Assembly (NCBI GenBank): GCA_012064415.1
Contig: SSNU01000119.1
Coordinates: forward strand, 679,911-743,910
From: Gyrodactylus bullatarudis
Taxonomy: Eukaryota; Platyhelminthes; Monogenea; Gyrodactylidea; Gyrodactylidae
Reading direction: 5' to 3'
DNA length: 64,000 nt
Position numbers and translations under genes: made by a program. This document shows, piece after piece, positions 36,201 to 45,300 of this stretch (position 1 is the stretch's first letter; every line of letters begins with the position of its first letter). Under the pieces are notes generated by a model. The model was not told where the DNA came from, ran no database searches, and was given only the letters and a program-made list of their open reading frames with translations.

Positions 36201-37976
36201 CCAAAGAATAATTTCAAACTCGCCGGTGGACAATGGTACAAAATGCAAGCATGGAAAGCTATAAACCAGGCTATTGGCAGGTAACTCAGTCCATTCATCT
36301 GATATAAAATTTTCTCCTCTCAGAGTAATCCGACATCGTAATGACTTTGGCTCGGTTATCCTTTGTGATGAACGTTTTGCCAGTAACGAATCGAGACATC
36401 ACCTTCCCTCCTGGATAAAAACATCCTTTGAGGTTTTCTCCTCTTTCGACAAGGCCCCACAAAGACTACAAGAATTCTTCTTCAACGCTGAAAGGAAGGT
36501 TGGTCATATTTTTTCTTTTAAACTTTTTTCCCCATTAGTATCCACCACCTCCCCTTGGATTGTTACCTTTGTTTGAGGAGAACCAAAAGCCAAAGACTTC
36601 TGCTTCGATTAGACTCCCACTAAAGATTTCCGATAAATCTGATACAGATTTTAACAGAGACCAAGAAAGTGAATCTAATAAGGAAATTCTCTCAATTTAC
36701 TCAAAAGACCAGGGTCTCATGAATATTGCAACCCAGAAATCTATGGATCAGAATAATCTCTTTCAAATGCTCAACGAAACAGCCACAGGTAAATCTAAAA
36801 CGACCATCAATAAGCCATCTGTCTCCGGTAGTCAAAAGAATATAATGGAAATGTTTTCTTCTTCCTCTTCTCGACCTTTGTCCTCTGAAGGCAACAGTGA
36901 GAAGCCAGCCAAACGCCTCAGGTTACAAGAAGAAAAGGTCAATCCCCTGTCAGATAATCAACCCTTGAATGATTATTTTACTAGAGTCAAAGAGACTTTG
37001 AAAGAAGCCAAACAGGAACACTCAAAGGAGGCCCTCAGAAAGTTTAGTGTAAGTCCACCAATATGTAGTATTTGATTTTTCTTGAAAGCAGTAATATTAT
37101 ATATTGCATATACCCCAAATCTATTATCTACTTATTTCTTCTACCAGTACAATTCTTAAATGTGTTTGTGTATTTATTAGAAAATCAATAGTATCGTCCT
37201 AATTTTTTATCTCTGAACTGAATTCTGCATAATTATCGATTGAGATTTGTATATTTAAAAAAATTTACAATCATTCAGTTCATTGAAAAAATTTTGAAAT
37301 TTCATTACATATTTTTTTGCAATAAATTCTCTAACACATTCGTCATCCATATGATAAATCAATATTTTTAAAAGAATTCTCTCAAAGAGTTTTGGGGAAA
37401 TTATAAATTCTTCAAGGATGACGAGGAAAAGGTTTCCTACCTAACCGTTCAATTATTCAGCGGACTCTCAGAAGTTTTCTTTGAAATCGAACAACCTGGT
37501 CTTTTAGCCGGTAAGAACTCAGATCTAGACAAATAAAAGAGACCTTAATAAATTTACTTTTACTCCTAGAGCTCGTCCGTTTTCTACCCACACGAACTGT
37601 TCAAGAGAACTTTGACAAGATGCTTCATGATCTAACCGGCCTATCTGGTTTTGATTTTGATACGGCTGTTGGAAATGAACCCTCTGAAAGTGTCAGTCTA
37701 AAAGAGGAAAAGGAAAACCTTCGGAGTTGCGTCAAGTGCTTCATAGGTGTCTCAAGGGTACCTCTCGTTGCTCCTTGTAAGCATGTTGCATGCTTCGAGT
37801 GTTGGAAGGGAATCTTTCAAACTGTAAGTTTCATGATATTTCCTATCCTTTAACAAACTCAACCATTTCTACTATAAATTTTTCAGAATAGCAAGGTATG
37901 CCCTAAATGCTTTGAACCGTTAAAGAAACGAGATTTGAAACGCCTCGTTGACTCTTCATCTTGCAAATCAGTCTGA
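33227..37976 (+). CDS. RTEL1: RTEL1-type Fe-S DNA helicase
   Basis: 5'-to-3' superfamily-2 helicase that dismantles telomeric T-loops, G-quadruplexes and D-loops. Motifs in order: FPFSPYQVQQ (Q-like), ESPTGTGKTLCLLC (Walker A), IIYASRTHSQL, and four Fe-S cysteines (QLCIHP, AACKN, RNCHF, CCPYY). These are followed by MPYNYLLD, IIFDEAHNIE (DEAH), RSIILTSGTL, MRGRASEGLD, GLPYPP and QAIGRVIRHR (motif VI). After the helicase come a linker with PIP-like motifs, a harmonin-like helical domain (from about 37378), and a C-terminal RING-type zinc site (CVKC, CKHVACFEC, CPKC). Introns include 27- and 29-nt ones and two long ones (about 450 nt near 35245-35690 and about 330 nt near 37050-37378). This order of domains separates it from FANCJ, XPD and DDX11. 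Confidence 0.92.
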
Positions 37977-38051
37977 GAAGAATTTTAAAAATTTCTTATC
38001 AATAAAATTTATTCTTCATTCTTCATAAAACTGTCTCTCTACAGTCATTTG

Positions 38052-38513
38052 TTAATCAATACCAAACTCAAAGTTTAACACTTTTCTACGAATAATCTCG
38101 GCATCATTGTTCGTCCTCGACATGAAAGCAAACATGTTCTTGAGAAATTCAATGTTTATCTCGATTCTGTTGGATCGTAACCGATAAAAGATTTCATTTG
38201 AGCTAGCGGGAAACTCAATATTCATATCCTCAAGGCTGATACCAATTCTGGGATCAAAGGTGTCCGTTTCACTGATTTTCTTAATTCTCTTCTTGTTCAG
38301 AATCTTGCGTCGGTGCAAATTCTCCAAACAGCTATTGGTCAGGAGTAGTACAAACTTTGCATTAACTGTTGCAAATATCAATGTTATCCCGATAATGAAT
38401 AAAGTCGACTGATTTGGTAATTCCCCAGAGTGATTGTTTTCATCGCCAAACTTGCCCAGGTCATGGCCAATGTTAAAGTTGCTCAGAAACTCATTGATAT
38501 CTTTTAGATTCAT
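38052..38513 (-). CDS. small single-pass membrane protein, unknown
   Basis: Single-exon frame of 153 aa. One clear transmembrane segment (STLFIIGITLIFATVNAKFVLLL) begins about 35 residues in, followed by a basic stretch (LHRRKILNKKRIKK), as for a type with cytosolic C-terminus. The rest is a compact charged domain. The start codon lies 60 bp downstream of the PIGA stop on the same strand; an AATAAA in the gap suggests separate transcripts. I do not recognise the family. Confidence 0.5.
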   Translation of the reverse strand: MNLKDINEFLSNFNIGHDLGKFGDENNHSGELPNQSTLFIIGITLIFATVNAKFVLLLTNSCLENLHRRKILNKKRIKKISETDTFDPRIGISLEDMNIEFPASSNEIFYRLRSNRIEINIEFLKNMFAFMSRTNNDAEIIRRKVLNFEFGID

Positions 38514-38573
38514 TTTGCAAAAGTTACAAATTAATTCAATGAGTAAAAATAAAATTTATTTGTAAAGAATATT

Positions 38574-39956
38574 CTAGGGAGAGCATTGAAAGTCACTCAG
38601 CTTCTTCTGGGTGTAGCGGGAAATCTTGAGGATTTTTTTCTCCGGCCTGAAAAGACATAACATTTTATATACAAAATAGTGAAATAGGTAGTAAATTGCC
38701 ATCACCTTTCCAAAGACAAACCCTAACTCATTCATATAGAGGTTCAAACGAGTTTTCAGAGTCATTTTCGGCTTATTCAGTGTATGGTTGTAAACAACTT
38801 CTGTTCTTCTTGCCACATCATTCCAATTGTAATAGCTCTTGACACGTTCATGACGATTATTAGCCATTTCAATTCGTTCTTTAAGACTTTTTTCAGTCTT
38901 TTCTTTCATGATTCCTTCAATGACGGAAGCTAGACAAGAAGCTAGCTCAGATGCGCTAACAGGAACTAATTCGATCATATCGTCTGGTAGGACTTCGACG
39001 ATACCTCCCACTTTGGTAGAAACTATCTTTAGTCCACAAGAGGCAGCCTCGATAATGGCAATACAAAATGCCTCAGTCAGGGATGTATTTAGGAACAAAT
39101 CCCCTTTAACTAGGACATTACGAATCTGATCCTGAGTAACAGATCCTATGAGGTGTACTCTATCTTGAAGATTGTATCTCTCTCGAATTTCTTCAAGGTT
39201 TAGATATTTGGGACCATCGCCACCAATTGTAAATTCAAGGTAGGGAAAAGTGTGACATAGAACCGGAATGATGAGACAAAGCAAGTCAATTCCTTTGCGG
39301 TAGACTAGTCTGGATATAACCACAACATTTACACGATTTGGCTTCGTTTGACTGACATCTGGAAATAATTTTGAGCTATCGATTGCATTTGGAATCACAT
39401 AAACATCATTTGGGTCAACTTTGGCTCTAAGTACTGTATTTTCTTTACTGGTATATGACACACAAATACACTTGTCAACATTCTTTAGACCGAATTCAAG
39501 GCCTTTATTTGCCAAAATTGAGGATAAATCAGCAAAACCAAATAAGGAATGATCTGTGAACACAGTTTTGAGTCCCATTGTAGAGGCATTTAATAAAGCC
39601 TCGAAACATAACGGGCTGAATGCAGAATGACCGTGAACTAACTCGATAGATTCTCTGATAAAGATTTCTCTGAGTATTGAAAACGTTCCAAAGAATGTCA
39701 AGAGTATAGCATTGTTATAGATAGGCTTCAAAGGTATATAAAAGGTCTTTATGTTTCCTTTCAAGTAACGAATACTGGACTTGATTCTATCTCTTGTTCT
39801 ATACTGATGCGTAATAATAATGACTTTATGATTTAAGCGTTGAAGGTGAACAGCAAGCTGGTATATGTGGCTTTCCACTCCACCAACATTGGGATAAAAG
39901 AAATCACATACCAAGGCTATATTGAAAGTTCTTTTTTTGGATTCATAATTTCGCAT
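38574..39956 (-). CDS. PIGA: PIG-A, GPI GlcNAc-transferase catalytic subunit
   Basis: Transfers GlcNAc from UDP-GlcNAc to phosphatidylinositol on the cytosolic face of the ER, the first step of GPI-anchor synthesis. 460 aa in a single exon (human 484). GT4/GT-B fold hallmarks: ALVCDFFYPNVGGVESHIYQ at the N-terminus, VHGHSAFSPLC, FTDHSLFGFAD, VIPNAIDSSKLFPD, VVVISRLVYRKGIDLL and GDLFLNTSLTEAFCIAIIEA (EX7E region). A hydrophobic segment near the C-terminus (GKVMAIYYLFHYFVYKMLCLF) matches the ER membrane anchor. The lack of introns contrasts with most neighbours. It shares a 43-bp divergent promoter with MFSD13A. Confidence 0.95.
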   Translation of the reverse strand: MRNYESKKRTFNIALVCDFFYPNVGGVESHIYQLAVHLQRLNHKVIIITHQYRTRDRIKSSIRYLKGNIKTFYIPLKPIYNNAILLTFFGTFSILREIFIRESIELVHGHSAFSPLCFEALLNASTMGLKTVFTDHSLFGFADLSSILANKGLEFGLKNVDKCICVSYTSKENTVLRAKVDPNDVYVIPNAIDSSKLFPDVSQTKPNRVNVVVISRLVYRKGIDLLCLIIPVLCHTFPYLEFTIGGDGPKYLNLEEIRERYNLQDRVHLIGSVTQDQIRNVLVKGDLFLNTSLTEAFCIAIIEAASCGLKIVSTKVGGIVEVLPDDMIELVPVSASELASCLASVIEGIMKEKTEKSLKERIEMANNRHERVKSYYNWNDVARRTEVVYNHTLNKPKMTLKTRLNLYMNELGFVFGKVMAIYYLFHYFVYKMLCLFRPEKKILKISRYTQKKLSDFQCSP

Positions 39957-39999
39957 TAAAATTTTGTTTAACTTAATTCCATGACAATACGATTATTTT
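39957..39999. promoter_or_regulatory. 43-bp divergent intergenic spacer
   Basis: The only DNA between the start codons of PIGA (minus) and MFSD13A (plus). Promoter elements and 5' leaders must fit here or overlap coding sequence, so initiation is probably bidirectional with very short leaders, or inside the opposite gene. Confidence 0.6.
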
Positions 40000-42030
40000 A
40001 TGACCGTGTTGTTATATCCAAGCTCCAATTCAGATGACCAAAGAATTATTGAAATTATAATGCGCAGCAAAACTGTTATATCACTTCTTTTTGGAATTAT
40101 AGGGGGTTCCTATGTTCTTCTACATGATATTTTCATTATATTCTTTATTGATGCATACGTTAACGGATTCGGAATTACGATTCAGTCCTTTTTAATTGGT
40201 GAATTTATATTTCTCATATGGAATTCTCTCAACGATCTTATCTTTGGTTTTTATATTGATGCATATATTCTTAAAAACAGCAAGTCGTCCTCCAAGATCA
40301 TCACCAAGAGACTGTCAATTATCAGATATTCAAGTTTACTTTTTTCAATCATTTTTTCTCTAATGTGGAAAAATATTTATTTAAGTGATTATCCCGGGAT
40401 TCGTTTCGGTTTAAATTTGTGTATATACGACACTTTCCTCACATTAATCAATCAGCAACATGATGCTCTTTTGAATGATCTAAGCTCTGACCAAATCATT
40501 CGGATGAAACTTGGACAGTCCACCTCTTTTTTCCAGGCAATATCTGCCTTTGGAGTAATATTCGTTTCATGGAAGTCTCACCAGCCCCACGTGAAAATTG
40601 GTTCAAATCAAAATCTATCTGAAGATTTTACTTATCAAGTTGATGTTTTATCGTTATTTTGTGGATTAATCTCAGTTATTTCTTCGTCAATATTGATAAA
40701 ATTTTATTCCCACAATCGAATTGATACTCTCTCAACAACTCCACAAACTCATGAGGGTGGGAAAGCAATCTTTAAATATTTCTCTTCCCTTTTCAATCTC
40801 AAAAATATGTTCTGGCTAGTCCTCACTCAGATTTTCCAAATCTTTAATTGTCATTTTAATAGTAATTTCTTCCCAATTATTGCACAGTCCCTCTTGAGTG
40901 AGGAATGGCATGAATACATATTCCTCATACTCGGAGTGTCCTTCATTTTGCCACACATTAATAACTACTTTCTACTCAAGATATCAGAAAAATTTGGCAT
41001 CTATTCTGTGATACGTTATTTATTTTTGATAAAGGTACTCATTGCCTTATTTACATTTTTGTTTGGATACAATTCATCTTTCATCATCATATTCTTTATA
41101 CTAAGGTGAGTTTTAATACATTTTCAAAATCATAATTAAAACCCCTTATTTCATTCAGCAATCGAATTTTCACCGAAGGTGTGTGTAAAATATTTAGTCA
41201 AGTAATCACCTATCTTGTTGACGAAGATTACATAACGAATCTTAGACAAGCTCCAATACCGACCATTGTTTTGGGAACTACATCATTCTTTTCGAAACCC
41301 GGTCAAACACTTGCACCCATTGTTGGTATCTTGTCAATATCAAGTTTGATGGGCAAAAACTTTTGTGAGTTGTATCCATACATTTTATTATTTCATTTTT
41401 CAATCAAATAACAACCAAGAAAGGCTTCAAGAATGATTCCTCTCAACACACAACAAAGATATACTTGGTCAAAGAGAGAATTATTCATAGAAAGAAATAT
41501 TCTTACTCTTCAATGGGGAGTGTAGTTGTAATGAGTCTTGATTAAATTATAGAATTGGATTTGAGCATGCTTGATTTGCTGATCATAACTGTTCTCTTTT
41601 TTGTAATTCATCTTGCAGTAAGTAATTTCAGGAGAATTAGTTTGTATCCTATGAATAATAATAATGAACATGACCAATCTGACATAAATATCCTCCAAAA
41701 TTATGTACACATGTTAATTATGAAATTGAATAATAGAAACATTGGATTCATTCATTTTAATTATAAAATGTAGGTCCTGATGGTGATTGTTCCAAAGCAA
41801 TTTTTGACGTCATGACAGACAAATTCCAAGTGTCCGCAGACTCTCCAAAAGATACCCTTAAAAGAGCCTGCTTTCTGACGTCAACAATTCTCACTATTAT
41901 TGCTGGTTCGTTGCAGTTATTGTTCTGGAACAAGTTTACTTTACACGGTGACTACCTTAAACGACTTCAAGCCCAATGCCAAAAGAGATTAACGAGCAGC
42001 CCGACAATGTCCAAGTTTAACCTTGTCTAA
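40000..42030 (+). CDS. MFSD13A: MFS-type membrane protein MFSD13A/TMEM180
   Basis: Exons 40000-41105, 41159-41364 and 41774-42030 join in frame to 1,569 nt, 522 aa (human about 517). There are about a dozen hydrophobic segments as in the major facilitator fold, and family-like motifs: FLIWNSLNDLIFGFYID near the N-terminus, FNCHFNSNFFPI in the middle, and DEDYITNLRQAPI then FFSKPGQTLAPIVGI near the C-terminus. The last pair matches the TMEM180 DED...KPGQTFAP signature. The transported substrate is not known for the family. Intron 2 is 409 nt and shows no gene. Confidence 0.8.
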
Positions 42031-42313
42031 AATACCCCTGTTCAAAAGAATACATTTTTTACGATTCCTTGAACTCCTTTTCGATTTTTGAGTTACACAT
42101 GCTTGCGAGAAAAAGCTTTCTTGTCGATTTGCAGGGTTAATTTAGCTACCCCTTAATGCACTTTAACTCGGATTAGATCTAATCAAGTGAGAAAGAAAGC
42201 CTCAAAAGTCTAGTAGTTTCAAGAGAGAAAAATTAAGATTTATTGAAAAATATTATATAACAAGGAAATGATAATAAAAAATAGAGAATGTTTTAGTCTT
42301 CATAAAGATCATC

Positions 42314-45300
42314 TTAAGGTGCCTCTTTGTTATTACAATGGCTAGAGTAAAAGTCATTGGCTTCCTTGAAGCCAATATCTCTAGTGTAATCAGAGTACTC
42401 TCGGAATAATTGTTCTCCTAGAGAAGGAAAATTAACGTCAAAAGACACAACTTACTCAAATCGTTTTCAACCAAGCTTGAATCCAAGCTGACAATGACAT
42501 CAAAGTAACGAATGGCAGTCTCTAACTGTTTAGACTTGAGCAAATCTCGAATCACCAGATTATGATGGCCGAGGTAGGCGTGGATCAGGATTGATTCTTG
42601 GAAGAAAATTGAATTCTTACCCTCTGACCAGTGCTCGGCAAAGCGAAGGAATAGACTTTCCTTTAATTTTTCATCTGGCTGTAACTGTAGAGAAAAACAA
42701 AATGGATTGATAACGACACGAGAATCAAATAAGGATGAATTATTTTTCCTCCTCAAATGACCAAAACATCTTACAGAATTCATTTAAACTTTGTTTTATT
42801 TCAAAGTTGAAAGGGCAACCTAAAGATCGATAAGACAGATGCATTTGCAATGAAATCTTTCGAATGGCTGAAAAATCAATATCTCACCTTGGTTATGTGC
42901 AAGATTTTCTGCCAATTATTTTCGGAATGTTCAAATAAAAGATTGCAAGCGTCCTTGTACTGTCCTAGGCAACACAAGAGTTCAACACACTCTTCAAGAT
43001 GGCCACTAACCAAGAGTTCACTTGTGATCAGCTTTGAGGTTGCCAAGAACGATGTCAACTCCAAGGGATCTGATCTATACAGGTAAAGTAAATAAATTAG
43101 AGAGAATGTTAGAACCGAAAAAACTATTGATTAAAAAGAAACAAGTTAAAAAGACGTAAGCTTACTTGAGGGTAGACATGTTCCTCAAATAATTGATAGT
43201 GTTCAGACTCGACAAGAGAAATGATTTGTAAATGGCCATCTGGGGACTCTTCAACGACTCATTGGATTTATTAGTTAGAATTAAACTAACAAGCCCATCA
43301 TATTCATCTGCAAAGGAATATGCAATTGGAATTGAAATTATTCTTGAATGTAAAAATTATGATTTACTCAGCAGAATATAATTGAGGGTACATTGGGCCA
43401 GGTTCTTGGAGAACATTGGTCTAACCTCTGTGATTATTTTGGTAAATTGTTTTGTCTTTTCCCTATACAAGTCATCATCACAATAGTAGCTCCAAGAATA
43501 ATTCAGGTCAACAGTTCTGTTGGTTTCATCCTTATCCTCTGCAAGATATGGGCATGAAAAGACATTGCTAATGATAATTCGAATGTAATTTGTTGATAAT
43601 CATTTTTTGAGCAATTTTCCGTGTACATTATTATCTATTGTACATAACCAAGATTTAAAGAGAAAATAGGGGTCTCCATAAAAACTTGTGAACAATTAAG
43701 CTGATTAAGTATTCTAAAGAATTAACTATAGAGATCTAACTTGAGATAAACGCAATCAAGTGTAAGAGAGAAATATTGTTAATGGTGGAGAGAATAGATC
43801 CAAAAAAATTTTTCTGCCCAAAAAAAATTTTTCATGACTACCCCTAGAAAAATAACAGGCCTCGTTTTTTCTTTGTTCGGTATGCACAATATTAGTTTAT
43901 TTATTCCTCATAATTTTGAATGTTTTTTTAAGGGATATCATCAAAAACTACATGTAGGGGTAGGAAATCTATCAAAACCTACATGTATATTTACAAAATC
44001 TACATGGTCTATCCCGGTATATTATCACTTCCTACATGATAACTTATCACTTTTAAAATGGTGTGTTCCATTAATTACGTAATCTACATATACATTTCAT
44101 TATCTACATATCTCATGGTCTTAATTACAAATACTACATTGATTTATCAAATTCTACATGTTGATTGGTTAATTTTTTCAAGGGCTAAATGTTAATTAGA
44201 TGCATCCTTTAACCAGCTATTATTTTTACCTAATGAACTCTAGATACACATCTAAAGCAGAAATTAAAGATGAATTAGATGCTTATTCTATAAGCATTAA
44301 ACGTCCATATAAAGTTAAAAATTCCACAGCAGTATTTTACAGCGTAATGTGTACTGATCCAAAATGTTCGTTCAACATTCGCTTTAATAAACGAAAAGAT
44401 GGATATTTCTATCCGACCGCCTAACTCCCGCATAATTGTGACGAAGTAAGAAAAATTCATTAACTTGTTTTCAGAAAAACTTTAGGCTTAAAAGAAAAGT
44501 TATTTCAGATAGGATGAAGATAATCAAAGAGAATGTGCCTGGTTTAAGACCAAAAGATTGTATAAATTTGACGAAAAGCCAAGAAGGATTTGACATCAAT
44601 TATCAGACAGCTTATAGAAGTTTAAAAGATATCGAGAGTGATTCTAAAAATTCAGCATTGAACTCGTTTTATAGACTTGAAAGTTTCTTCGAATGGAATG
44701 TTGCTAATAATCCTGGAACTCATGCAGAGATTAAGATAGAAAACTTTATAATGAAATCAGCTTTTTTATGTTTAAATATTTGTTCTCATGCAATTTCCAT
44801 GAGCTTACCTCTCATCGCACTTGATGGATGTCATCTAAAAGACAATTCAAATTATGTTCTTTTAGTGGCAACTGGAATAAATGCAAACAATGATATTTTT
44901 CCGATCACTGTTTCCCTAGCTCAATCAGAATGCCAAGAAACTTGGACATATTTTCTCAATCATCTCAACCAATGTTTAAATTTGGCCGAAAATGATAAGA
45001 TTGTTATTATATCAGATCGAGAGAAAGGGCTTGCTGCTGGAGTTGAAACAGTTGAAACATCTTCCTAACGCAGTTCATATTTTCTGTCTCTATCACATTG
45101 GAAAAAATATTAAAACTAAGTTCAAACAAAACTTTAATCTAGAATTATTCAAAGCAGCTAGGGCATTGAATAATGAATCATTTAGAAATACAATGGACAT
45201 CACCAAGAAAAAAAATCCCTTGGTCCATGATTACTTAGATGCGATCCCAGTACAAAATTGGGCCGAATGTGCAATTTCTAGAAGTAGATTCGGTAATCTT

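Noticed and set aside
38514..38573. Operon of PIGA and the small membrane protein, 60 bp apart
   Set aside because: An AATAAA lies in the gap and no acceptor AG precedes the second ATG, so separate transcripts are more likely.
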